Positions 1-6,062 are shown, numbered from the stretch's first letter. The stretch is 7,432 nucleotides of DNA from Clostridia bacterium (GCA_017537105.1 JAFWBZ010000024.1:1-7432), one strand, 5' to 3'. Program-made: numbers and translations. The notes: a model not told the origin generated them from the sequence alone.

Positions 1-3
1 ACC

Positions 4-972
4 ATGAAAAAGCTCTTAATGATCATCAATCCCTACGCCGGAATGCGGCGCATCTATCGATATCTGCCGGATGTCCTCCGGCTTTTTCACGCGCATGACT
101 ATCGCTGCGAGACCTATGTGACCGGTTCCAGCGGCGATGCCACGCGCTTTCTCGCCTCCGGAGAGGTGGCAAAGCCCGATCTGATCGTCTGCGCCGGCGG
201 TGACGGCACGCTGAACGAGACCATCGCGGGCATGCTGTCCACGGGGCTGGACTGCCCGCTGGGCTACATTCCCTGCGGAACCACCAACGACTACGCCTCC
301 AGCATCGGCCTTTCGGGGGACGTGATGCAGGCCGCGACTGACATCATGGAGGGCGCGCCGCGCGATTTCGACATCGGCGAGTTCAACGGCCGGCACTTCG
401 TCTACACGGCCACCTGCGGCGCTTTCGCCAAGGCGTCCTACACCACGCCCCAGGCGGCCAAGAACCCGCTGGGCCACGTGACCTACATCCTCGAGGGGGC
501 CCGGGACCTGACCTCCATCAAGCCCATTCACCTCTACGTGGAGACCGACGAATACGACCTGGAGGACGAGTTCATCTTCTGCTCCATCACCAACTCCACT
601 TCTGTGGGCGGCATTCTGAAGCTGGACACGAACCTCGTGGCGCTGAACGACGGCAAGTTCGAGGTGACGATGGTCAAGAACCCCACCACGCCCGCGCAGC
701 TGAGCCGCATCCTCTACGGCCTGACCACGATGGACATCCCCAACGAGATGATCTACTTCTTTTCCACCTCCAGCTTGCGCATCACCTGCGGCGCGCCCAT
801 CGAGTGGACGCTGGACGGCGAGCGGGAGCCGGAGACGGAGAAGGTGGTGCTGCGGAACCTGCACGGCGTCGTGCGCATCGTCATCCCGAAGGGCGGCCAG
901 GACAACCCCGTGCTGGTGCCGCGCGAGGTGGAGCCGGATCCGGACATTTCGCTGCGCGGAGGCACCGAATGA
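4..972 (+). CDS. Diacylglycerol kinase family lipid kinase (YegS/DgkB/BmrU type)
   Basis: A 322-residue protein of the diacylglycerol/sphingosine kinase catalytic family, which transfers ATP phosphate to a membrane lipid alcohol, typically diacylglycerol recycled from lipoteichoic acid synthesis in Firmicutes. Seen directly: NPYAG at residues 9-13, the nucleotide-binding GGDGTLNE at 65-72, CGTTNDYA at 91-98 (the family's GTxNDFA), DGKFEV at 216-221 and DGE at 271-273, all in family order. Length is normal (about 290-330). The start fits the family N-terminus (basic residues, then a beta strand, then NPxAG), but only three bases precede it, so the ribosome binding site is outside the window. 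The last bases overlap the queH start as ATGA, implying translational coupling. The exact lipid substrate cannot be read from the sequence. Confidence 0.93.
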   Translation: MKKLLMIINPYAGMRRIYRYLPDVLRLFHAHDYRCETYVTGSSGDATRFLASGEVAKPDLIVCAGGDGTLNETIAGMLSTGLDCPLGYIPCGTTNDYASSIGLSGDVMQAATDIMEGAPRDFDIGEFNGRHFVYTATCGAFAKASYTTPQAAKNPLGHVTYILEGARDLTSIKPIHLYVETDEYDLEDEFIFCSITNSTSVGGILKLDTNLVALNDGKFEVTMVKNPTTPAQLSRILYGLTTMDIPNEMIYFFSTSSLRITCGAPIEWTLDGEREPETEKVVLRNLHGVVRIVIPKGGQDNPVLVPREVEPDPDISLRGGTE

Positions 973-1604
973 AGACGAACTATCAGCTCGAAATGGAGCG
1001 CGTCCTGGCCCGGATCGAGGCATCCGGCGCCAGGCCGCGCCTTTTGCTGCACAGCTGCTGCGCGCCCTGCTCCAGCGCGGTGCTGGAGCGGCTGACCCAC
1101 TTCTTCGACATCACTGTGTTCTATTACAACCCCAACATCGCTCCGGCGGAGGAGTTCGAGCGCCGCGCGGCGGAGCAGATCCGGCTGGCCGAGGTGCTTC
1201 CGCACGAGGGACGGCTGGAGGTCCTACGGGGCGCATACGATCCCGAGGTCTTCTATGCAGCTTGCCGCGGACATGAGGACGACCCGGAGGGCGGCGAGCG
1301 CTGCGCCCGCTGCTTCCGGCTGCGGCTGGGGGAGACGGCCCGCATAGCGGCCCAGCGCGGCGACGATTTCTTTGCCACCACGCTGTCCATCAGCCCGCTC
1401 AAGGACGCCCAGCGGCTGAACGCCATCGGGCTGGAGCTGGCCCGGGAGGCAGGCGTGGACTGGCTGCCCGCCGATTTCAAAAAGAAGGACGGCTATCGGC
1501 GCTCCTGCGAGCTCTCCGCACAGTACGGCCTCTACCGGCAGGACTACTGCGGCTGCGTCTTTTCCCGCCGCCGGGACTTCCGGCCGCCGGGAAGGGAGCA
1601 ATAA
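969..1604 (+). CDS. queH: Epoxyqueuosine reductase QueH (DUF208)
   Basis: A 211-residue iron-sulfur protein catalysing the last step of tRNA queuosine synthesis, reduction of epoxyqueuosine to queuosine in the wobble base of tRNAs with GUN anticodons. It is the non-homologous replacement for QueG. Seen directly: HSCCAPC at 28-34, ERCARCF at 110-116, FKKKDGYRRSC at 170-180 and YCGC at 193-196. These cysteine motifs are the QueH signature, the first two being candidate cluster ligands. The start at 969 is chosen because GGAGG at 958-962 sits six bases upstream; a longer in-frame reading from 804 would overlap the kinase extensively and adds an unrelated Arg/Ala-rich tract. It overlaps the kinase stop by four bases. 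No intrinsic terminator follows, so its transcript probably enters the birA region. No other queuosine gene is visible. Confidence 0.95.
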   Translation: MKTNYQLEMERVLARIEASGARPRLLLHSCCAPCSSAVLERLTHFFDITVFYYNPNIAPAEEFERRAAEQIRLAEVLPHEGRLEVLRGAYDPEVFYAACRGHEDDPEGGERCARCFRLRLGETARIAAQRGDDFFATTLSISPLKDAQRLNAIGLELAREAGVDWLPADFKKKDGYRRSCELSAQYGLYRQDYCGCVFSRRRDFRPPGREQ

Positions 1605-1636
1605 TTGTCACCCTGTTTACAAAAGTGAGTTGACAA
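1605..1636 (+). promoter_or_regulatory. Probable BirA operator upstream of birA-bioY
   Basis: Two inverted half-sites, TTGTCACCC (1605-1613) and AGTTGACAA (1628-1636), are separated by 14 bases. The outer six bases are perfectly symmetric. Known BirA operators have the form TTGTnAACC-N14 to N16-GGTTnACAA, so half-site shape and spacing match although the inner bases deviate. It lies directly before a BirA that has an N-terminal DNA-binding domain, and its right half covers the -35 box of the birA promoter, as expected of an autorepressor site. An additional half-site-like TGTTTACAA occurs at 1614-1622. Binding is inferred. Confidence 0.7.
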
Positions 1637-1658
1637 ACGAACCTCCGCGTGCTACGTT
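1630..1658 (+). promoter_or_regulatory. Sigma-A type promoter of birA-bioY
   Basis: TTGACA at 1630-1635 is a perfect -35 box, followed by a 17-base spacer and TACGTT at 1653-1658 as a moderate -10 box. Predicted initiation is near 1665, giving a leader of about 20 bases before the birA start. The -35 box lies within the right half of the probable BirA operator, so bound holo-BirA would exclude RNA polymerase. Confidence 0.65.
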
Positions 1659-1680
1659 GAATGCGAAGCATGCGGAGGTT
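1640..1680 (+). promoter_or_regulatory. Hairpin that would sequester the birA ribosome binding site in read-through RNA
   Basis: Bases 1640-1653 pair with 1667-1680 over 14 positions (13 Watson-Crick and one G-U at 1649/1671), with a 13-base loop. The right arm contains the birA Shine-Dalgarno GGAGG (1674-1678), so the site is fully buried in the stem. RNA starting at the predicted initiation site near 1665 lacks the left arm and would leave the site free; RNA arriving from queH would carry both arms. The pairing is read from the sequence; the regulatory effect is inference. It could instead be a DNA palindrome bound by a protein. Confidence 0.6.
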
Positions 1681-1685
1681 GTTTT

Positions 1686-2702
1686 ATGTCTACGAAGAGC
1701 GATCTGCTGCGGGCACTGATGGAGTGCGACGAGGCGATTTCCGGCGAGCGGCTGGCCCGGCGGCTCGGCGTGACCCGCAACGCGGTGTGGAAGGCCATGG
1801 GGCAGCTCCGGGAGGAGGGCTACGGGATCGAGGCCGTGACGAACCGGGGCTACCGGCTGGTCTCCGCGCCGGACCGGGTGACGGAGGCGGAGATCCTGCG
1901 GAGCCTGGCGACGCAGACCCTGGGCCGCCGCATGGAGGTCCATGCGCAGCTGGATTCCACCAACAACCGGGCCAAGCGCCTGGCCGCCCAGGGCGCGCCC
2001 CACGGGACCCTGATCTGCGCGGATTCGCAGACCGCGGGCCGGGGCCGTTTTGGCCGGACATTCTTCTCCCCGGAGCATTCCGGCGTCTACGTCAGCTACA
2101 TCCTGCGGCCCCGCCTGCCCGCGGAGCGGGCGGTGATGATCACCTCCATGGCGGCGGTGGCGGTGGCGCGGGCCATCGAGGCGCTGGCCGACGTGGACGT
2201 GAAGATCAAGTGGGTCAACGACCTGTACATCGGTGGCCGGAAGGTCTGCGGCATCCTCTGCGAGGCCAGCATGGACTTCGAGAGCGGCCAGCTGGAATAC
2301 GTGGTGCTGGGCATCGGCGTCAACGTGGCCCGAATGGACTTTCCGGAGGATCTCGCGGGGATCGCCACCTCCGTGGGCAACGAGTGCGACCGGGCCGTCT
2401 CCCGGAGCCGGCTGATCGCCGAGATCTCCAACCAGCTGGAGGCGCTCTACGGGCAGCTGGAGACCGGGGAATTCATGGCGGAGAACCGGGCCCGCTCCAT
2501 CGTGATCGGCCGCGACGTCACGGTGCTGCGCGGCGGCGAGCAATTTGAGGCGCACGCGGTGGACATCGACGCGCAGGGGCGGCTGGTGATTCGCACGGCA
2601 TCCGGGCTGTCCCGGGTGGGAGCGGGGGAGGTCAGCCTGAAGCTGACGCCGCCGGAGCGGGACGACGAGGGCCGTGCCAGCGGCACAAGTGCGGAAAAAT
2701 GA
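1686..2702 (+). CDS. birA: Bifunctional biotin-[acetyl-CoA carboxylase] ligase / biotin operon repressor BirA
   Basis: A 338-residue class II biotin protein ligase. It makes biotinyl-5'-AMP and transfers biotin to a lysine of carboxylase carrier proteins; as holo-repressor it shuts off biotin genes. Domains in order: winged helix-turn-helix (about residues 5-60, recognition region around ERLARRLGVTRNAVWK), ligase core (about 80-265) with DSTN at 90-93, GRGRFGR at 118-124, KWVNDL at 175-180 and KVCGIL at 186-191 (K186 aligns with the catalytic lysine region), then a C-terminal SH3-like domain (about 270-320). The DNA-binding domain marks it as a regulator, not a ligase only. GGAGG at 1674-1678 stands seven bases before the ATG. 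It is followed after 10 bases by bioY, with a probable BirA operator upstream, indicating autoregulation of biotin uptake. The last 15 or so charged residues look like a nonconserved tail. Confidence 0.96.
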   Translation: MSTKSDLLRALMECDEAISGERLARRLGVTRNAVWKAMGQLREEGYGIEAVTNRGYRLVSAPDRVTEAEILRSLATQTLGRRMEVHAQLDSTNNRAKRLAAQGAPHGTLICADSQTAGRGRFGRTFFSPEHSGVYVSYILRPRLPAERAVMITSMAAVAVARAIEALADVDVKIKWVNDLYIGGRKVCGILCEASMDFESGQLEYVVLGIGVNVARMDFPEDLAGIATSVGNECDRAVSRSRLIAEISNQLEALYGQLETGEFMAENRARSIVIGRDVTVLRGGEQFEAHAVDIDAQGRLVIRTASGLSRVGAGEVSLKLTPPERDDEGRASGTSAEK

Positions 2703-2712
2703 GGGATGAGAC

Positions 2713-3249
2713 ATGAGCGAACGAACGAAAAAAATGACGACGATCGCGGTGATGGCCGCGCTGATCTGCGTCGCGGGGCCGTTGAGCGTGCCCGTGGGGC
2801 CGATTCCGATCTCCCTGGCGACCTTCGCGGTGTACCTGGCCGGGGCTGTGCTGGGCTGGAAGCGGGGGACCGCCGCGGTGGCGATCTACCTGCTGATCGG
2901 CCTGGTGGGCGTGCCGGTGTTCTCCGGCTTTTCCGGGGGACTGCAAAAGCTGGCCGGCGTGACCGGCGGCTATCTGGTGGGCTACCTGCCCTGCGCGCTG
3001 ATCACGGGACATGGCGCGGGGGATCTCCGCCGGCCGGCGCCGGAGCGCCGATGGCAGCTGCCGCTGTGCATGGTGCTGGGCACCGCAGCGCTGTATGCCA
3101 TCGGCACGGCCTGGTTCATGTTCCAGACGAAAAACGGCCTCGCGGCGTCGATGGGCATGTGCGTGCTGCCGTTCCTGCCGGGAGACGCGGTGAAGATCGT
3201 TGCCGCCACGCTGATCTCCGCGCCGGTGCGCAGAGCCCTGGCCCACTGA
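2713..3249 (+). CDS. bioY: Biotin ECF transporter substrate-binding subunit BioY
   Basis: A 178-residue, six-helix membrane S component that captures biotin and works with an energising module (EcfA/EcfA'/EcfT). Seen directly: hydrophobic helices across about 8-25, 35-50, 53-70, 83-98, 116-135 and 158-172; the family motif PIPISLATF at 30-38; GLVGVPVFSGFSGG at 63-76; GGYLVGY at 85-91; and LPGDAVK at 155-161. The usual glutamine after PIPxxL is alanine here (A36). A GAGGG at 2701-2705 is seven bases before the start and overlaps the birA stop, so translation of the two genes is probably linked. No ATPase or EcfT gene lies beside it, so it probably shares a module encoded elsewhere. Its pairing with birA supports biotin as substrate. 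A terminator hairpin follows 26 bases after the stop. Confidence 0.94.
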   Translation: MSERTKKMTTIAVMAALICVAGPLSVPVGPIPISLATFAVYLAGAVLGWKRGTAAVAIYLLIGLVGVPVFSGFSGGLQKLAGVTGGYLVGYLPCALITGHGAGDLRRPAPERRWQLPLCMVLGTAALYAIGTAWFMFQTKNGLAASMGMCVLPFLPGDAVKIVAATLISAPVRRALAH

Positions 3250-3275
3250 TTGCACAGTCAAAGGATCAATAAAAG

Positions 3276-3304
3276 GCCCCTCGGATGCAGATGCTCCGAG
3301 GGGC
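3276..3304. terminator. Bidirectional intrinsic terminator between bioY and the degV-family gene
   Basis: A perfect 10-base-pair GC-rich stem (3276-3285 with 3295-3304) encloses a 9-base loop in which GC/GC can pair further. On the minus strand the stem is followed by CTTTTATTG, a reasonable U tract; on the plus strand the downstream sequence is T-rich but interrupted. It lies between convergent genes and probably ends both transcripts, more strongly the minus-strand one. Confidence 0.85.
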
Positions 3305-3320
3305 ATATTCTGTTTTCCAC

Positions 3321-4202
3321 TCACTTGGAGCGGACGTTCTCGTCCGCCAGGAAGAACAGGGCCAGCGTGCCCGGGCCCACGTGGGCGCCGGTGACGGGCT
3401 CGTACATCACGGTCAGGATCTCCTTCGGCGGGTGGTTGCGCCGCAGGAGGTCCGCCAGGAACGCCGCATCCTTTTCGCAGTCTGCGTGGGCGATGCCGAC
3501 GATCTGGCTGCCCGCGTCCACGACCTGCTCGTCGTACCGCCGGGCAAGGGCCTCGATGGCCTTCCTGCGGCCGCGTGCCTTGGCGTAGGTGACGATCTCG
3601 CCGCGCTCATTGCCCTTCAGCAGGGGCTTGATCTGGAGCATGGTGCCCACCAGCGCCACCGCGCCGGAGACGCGCCCGGTCTTCTTCAGGAACATCAGGT
3701 CGTCCACCATGAAGATCTGACACATGCGGTGGCGCAGGGCCAGCAGCCGCTTCGCCGCCTCGGACAGGTCCATGCCGCTGTCGCGGTATTCGATGGCCTT
3801 CAGCACCAGGATGCCCTCGCCCAGGGACGCGCCCAGCGTGTCCACCAGGCGAAACTGCCGCTCGGGATACTGTTCCCGCAGCTGCGCCATGGCCATCTGC
3901 GCCGAGTGGAAGGACCCGCTGATGCCGGAGGACATGCCGACGAACAGGATATCCTGTCCGGCGGCCAGCAGCGGCTCGAAGCAGTCGATGTAGGCCTGGG
4001 GGTTGATCTGGGAGGTGGTGACGCCGACGCCGCCCCGCATGGCGTTGTAGTAGAAGCTTCCGTCAAAGGCCTCCGTGTCCAGACAGGCCTGCTCGGCGGT
4101 GCCGTTGATCGTGTAGTGGAAGGGGATCGCGGGAATACCGTGCGCCGCAAGGACGGGCGTGGGCAGGTTGGCCGAGGTATCGGTGACGATGGCATAGCAC
4201 AT
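3321..4202 (-). CDS. DegV family fatty-acid-binding protein (FakB-like)
   Basis: A 293-residue DegV-fold protein. Characterised members (FakB) hold a fatty acid in a deep pocket and present it to the kinase FakA for acyl-phosphate formation feeding phospholipid synthesis. Seen directly: TDTSANLP at 7-14, TTSQINP at 62-68 (family TSQPS), SSGISGSFHSA at 91-101, LKKTGRVS at 172-179 and GAHVGPG at 272-278, all in the usual order and at the usual length. I start it at 4202 because GAGGA at 4212-4216 is nine bases upstream and the protein then begins MCYAIVTD, as in the family. An ATG at 4211 would add three residues but abuts the GAGGA. It follows hlyIII by 12 bases (3 from the alternative start) and shares its promoter. 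No FakA is in the window. The bound lipid is unknown. Confidence 0.92.
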   Translation of the reverse strand: MCYAIVTDTSANLPTPVLAAHGIPAIPFHYTINGTAEQACLDTEAFDGSFYYNAMRGGVGVTTSQINPQAYIDCFEPLLAAGQDILFVGMSSGISGSFHSAQMAMAQLREQYPERQFRLVDTLGASLGEGILVLKAIEYRDSGMDLSEAAKRLLALRHRMCQIFMVDDLMFLKKTGRVSGAVALVGTMLQIKPLLKGNERGEIVTYAKARGRRKAIEALARRYDEQVVDAGSQIVGIAHADCEKDAAFLADLLRRNHPPKEILTVMYEPVTGAHVGPGTLALFFLADENVRSK

Positions 4203-4214
4203 GGGCTTCATTCC

Positions 4215-4889
4215 TCACAGGACGTAGATGATGATGCAAAGAAACTGCAGAAGGCTTCCGATGACCGTGAACACGTGGAAGGCGGAGTGCATGTAGCGAC
4301 GCTTTTTGCCCAGACCGTAGAGCACCGCGCCCAGAGTGTAGGCGATGCCGCCGGAGAGCAGCAGCGCGAATCCCCTGGGGCCAAGGACCCGGTATACCAG
4401 GTCGATCCGGATGAGGATGCACCAGCCCATCAGGATGTAGCAGATCATGGAAAAGCGGCTGTACTTCTTCAGGTCGATGGCCGTGAGCGTGATGGCCAGC
4501 GCCGCCAGTCCCCAGACCACGCCGAACAGCGTCCAGCCCCAGCCCGGGGAGACGGGCCGGATGGCGCAGAGCGTGACCGGCATGTAGCTGCCCGCGATCA
4601 AGAAGTAGATCGTGCAGTGGTCGATCACCTGGAGCACCTTCTTGCCCAGCAGGTTCGGCGAGAGGCCGTGATACACGCTGGAGACGGCGTACAGTACCAG
4701 CATGGAGAAGGCGTAGATGCTGCCGCTGACCACGGCGAAGGCGCTGTGGTGGCGGGCGCCGACGATGGGGCAGAGCACGCAGGCGAGTATGCCCAGCGCG
4801 CCGCCCACGATGTGGGTGACCATATTCGTGATTTCCTCGCCGCGGGTGTAGTTTGGCAGCTCCCGGGAGGACAGGGGAATGCGATGCAT
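4215..4889 (-). CDS. Hemolysin III / PAQR family membrane protein (YqfA/TrhA-like)
   Basis: A 224-residue integral membrane protein with about seven hydrophobic segments (roughly 22-42, 49-69, 92-112, 117-137, 147-164, 172-193, 203-222). Seen directly are the metal-ligand motifs of the PAQR/hemolysin III superfamily: SSVYH with H74, ID at 89-90 before HCTIY, and HSAFH with H201 and H205. These residues bind zinc in adiponectin receptors, some of which act as ceramidases. The bacterial function is not settled; membrane lipid homeostasis has been proposed. The start at 4889 is supported by GAGGTGAT (4896-4903) six bases upstream; an in-frame ATG at 4934 would add 15 poorly fitting residues. The gene has a near-consensus promoter with a long palindrome and is followed by the degV-family gene. 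The name hemolysin should not be read as proof of haemolytic activity. Confidence 0.93.
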   Translation of the reverse strand: MHRIPLSSRELPNYTRGEEITNMVTHIVGGALGILACVLCPIVGARHHSAFAVVSGSIYAFSMLVLYAVSSVYHGLSPNLLGKKVLQVIDHCTIYFLIAGSYMPVTLCAIRPVSPGWGWTLFGVVWGLAALAITLTAIDLKKYSRFSMICYILMGWCILIRIDLVYRVLGPRGFALLLSGGIAYTLGAVLYGLGKKRRYMHSAFHVFTVIGSLLQFLCIIIYVL

Positions 4890-4927
4890 GAAGCCATCAC
4901 CTCTTATACAGGAAATTGGATATAACA

Positions 4928-4968
4928 AAACCATGTAATGTAGTTTTCAATACTATATTACATGGTTT
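4928..4968 (-). promoter_or_regulatory. Long palindrome over the hlyIII -10 box and start site (operator or read-through terminator)
   Basis: Bases 4928-4944 pair with 4952-4968 over 17 positions with one G-T mismatch (4940/4956) and a 7-base centre. The -10 box of the hlyIII promoter (4955-4960) is inside one arm and predicted initiation falls in the centre, so RNA made from that promoter cannot form the hairpin. As DNA it resembles a repressor operator. As RNA read through from the secreted-protein gene it would form a 17-pair stem followed by TGTTATAT on the minus strand, a possible intrinsic terminator for that gene, which otherwise has none visible. The arms (core CATGTAAT) match no regulator site that I recognise. 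Confidence 0.7.
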
Positions 4969-4983
4969 CTAATGATTTGTCAA
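4955..4983 (-). promoter_or_regulatory. Sigma-A type promoter of hlyIII-degV
   Basis: On the minus strand TTGACA (4983-4978) is followed by a 17-base spacer and TAATAT (4960-4955), one mismatch from the consensus -10. Predicted initiation is near 4948, giving a leader of about 59 bases. The surrounding 4905-5010 is strikingly AT-rich against GC-rich coding DNA. Confidence 0.85.
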
Positions 4984-5040
4984 TAGGCAAATCCGACACA
5001 GCTTTAAATGGATGTTAACTCTGGAAGAACCGATCGACCA

Positions 5041-5745
5041 TCAGACGCGGTAGGTGTCCGGGGCAGCGGTGGGCGTCTCCATGGGCCGGGGATCGAAGGC
5101 GTCGGGCAGGTCCTCCGGCACATCGCCGAAGGGGTTTTCCTCGGGGGTCTGGCTCACGGGGATCGTGAAGCGGAAGGGCGCGTTCTGGATCTCGAAGGGC
5201 ACCAGCGGCGTTCCGGTGTCGGGGTCCATGGCGGCCAGCGACGCGGAGAGCGTACCGGCGTAGGTACGGCTGGACTCGGTGGCGGATACGGTGTCGAAGG
5301 TCATGGTATAGGTGGAATTGTCCGGATAGATCTTTCCGTCCGACTGTCCCGCGAAGAAGTACTGCTCCTTTTCCTTGCTGGACAGGATCAGCACGACGGA
5401 GCAGTCCGGGTCGTGCTGCAGGGCGTACTCCGGCGTCAGTGTGGAGCCGGACTGCACGGTGTCCGGGAAGATCATGTAGAGCTCATACAGGTACTCGGAA
5501 TTCGCGGAGTAGGCGTAGAAAGAAGCCTGGACCGTGCCGTCCATGATGGAGGAAAACTCCGTGGAGGCGTCGAAGGACAGCGGGGTCGCACTGCCGTCGA
5601 TGACGATCTCGATGGCATTGGCGCTGCCTTCGGCGGCGGCGTGATTGCCCTCGGGCAGCTGTTCAAACGGATCTCCCTCCGCCATGGCCGCGAGCATCGC
5701 TGCGCTCATCAGCAGGCAGAGCAGGAGGACAAGAACTCTCTTCAT
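5041..5745 (-). CDS. Secreted protein of unknown function
   Basis: A 234-residue protein I do not recognise. Residues 1-22 form a classical signal peptide (MKR, a hydrophobic Leu/Ala core, cleavage likely after AMA, leaving EGDPF). The cysteine in the core is not in a lipobox, so it is probably released, not lipid-anchored. The mature part has many alternating hydrophobic/polar stretches rich in Ser, Thr and Tyr (about 45-195), suggesting a beta-sandwich or beta-barrel. The C-terminus (about 198-234) is acidic and proline-rich. A PFxxxPE-like pattern occurs near both ends (PFEQLPE at 26-32, PFGDVPE at 205-211). Net charge is acidic, and one cysteine (C115) remains after processing. AGGAGC at 5755-5760 is nine bases before the ATG. 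It is monocistronic with its own consensus promoter and structured leader. Coding is supported by signal peptide, ribosome binding site, promoter and GC-rich third positions. Confidence 0.85.
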   Translation of the reverse strand: MKRVLVLLLCLLMSAAMLAAMAEGDPFEQLPEGNHAAAEGSANAIEIVIDGSATPLSFDASTEFSSIMDGTVQASFYAYSANSEYLYELYMIFPDTVQSGSTLTPEYALQHDPDCSVVLILSSKEKEQYFFAGQSDGKIYPDNSTYTMTFDTVSATESSRTYAGTLSASLAAMDPDTGTPLVPFEIQNAPFRFTIPVSQTPEENPFGDVPEDLPDAFDPRPMETPTAAPDTYRV

Positions 5746-5763
5746 GATATTGTTGCTCCTTTA

Positions 5764-5810
5764 TATCTCGGCTTCGAAGCGACGCGCCGGAGATACAGGC
5801 ATCGCTTCGA
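5764..5810 (-). promoter_or_regulatory. Structured leader with two mutually exclusive stems upstream of the secreted-protein gene
   Basis: Within the predicted 5' leader (about 5822 to 5746), stem A pairs 5802-5810 with 5774-5782 (9 perfect pairs). Stem B pairs 5786-5795 with 5764-5772 (9 pairs, base 5789 bulged). The arms interleave and only one base joins the A and B right arms, too short to bridge a nine-pair stem as a pseudoknot, so A and B should exclude one another. Stem B ends three bases before the Shine-Dalgarno AGGAGC (5755-5760). A switch is inference; no known riboswitch consensus is recognised. Confidence 0.45.
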
Positions 5811-5828
5811 CAATTTTCTTACTGATTC

Positions 5829-5857
5829 ATTGTAGTCCTTTGGCAGCGCATTGTCAA
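5829..5857 (-). promoter_or_regulatory. Sigma-A type promoter of the secreted-protein gene
   Basis: On the minus strand TTGACA (5857-5852), a 17-base spacer and TACAAT (5834-5829) form a near-perfect promoter. Predicted initiation is near 5822, giving a leader of about 76 bases that contains the paired stems at 5764-5810. Confidence 0.87.
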
Positions 5858-6020
5858 GAAAATGGGGTGGGATGCGGTTGATTTTACGAAGGATAAATGA
5901 ATGAAAATGAATGATAGAATGGGCGCGGCTGCGGCGGGCCGAGGGGACGATGACTGGAATCGTGCGCGGCGCACAGCCATAGCCGCCCGCTGCGTTTCGA
6001 CAGAAAGAGCAGGACTCGCG
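5858..6020. other. Intergenic stretch without a supported gene
   Basis: It lies between the promoter of the secreted-protein gene and the Nudix terminator. It begins with an AT-rich part (about 5875-5925) and continues into a GC-rich part with small self-complementary patches such as GTGCG/CGCAC near 5961-5973. Open frames crossing it have no ribosome binding site and no family resemblance. I see no promoter pair, tRNA or repeat. Confidence 0.5.
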
Positions 6021-6062
6021 AAAAAAGACTTCGGTATGTTTATGTGTGACATACCGAAGTCT
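6021..6062 (-). terminator. Intrinsic terminator of the Nudix gene
   Basis: A perfect 14-base-pair stem (6026-6039 with 6049-6062) with a 9-base loop is followed on the minus strand by an unbroken run of six T (6026-6021). It starts 21 bases after the Nudix stop codon. The plus-strand side has no T tract, so it acts in the minus direction. Confidence 0.93.

Noticed and set aside
804..968. An upstream extension of queH by 55 codons
   Set aside because: It overlaps the lipid kinase frame, is Arg/Ala/Gly-rich, and the start at 969 has a perfect ribosome binding site and the expected protein beginning.
1617..2714. A 365-codon minus-strand open frame opposite birA
   Set aside because: It is the antisense reading of a clear BirA, with low-complexity His/Arg/Gly/Pro-rich composition and no translation signals.
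3285..4925. A 546-codon plus-strand open frame across degV and hlyIII
   Set aside because: It runs antisense to two well-recognised genes in GC-rich DNA where stop codons are rare; it has no ribosome binding site and starts inside a terminator hairpin.
5930..6000. Small RNA gene or second terminator in the GC-rich intergenic stretch
   Set aside because: Only short self-complementary patches are present, with no T tract and no promoter pair at a suitable distance.
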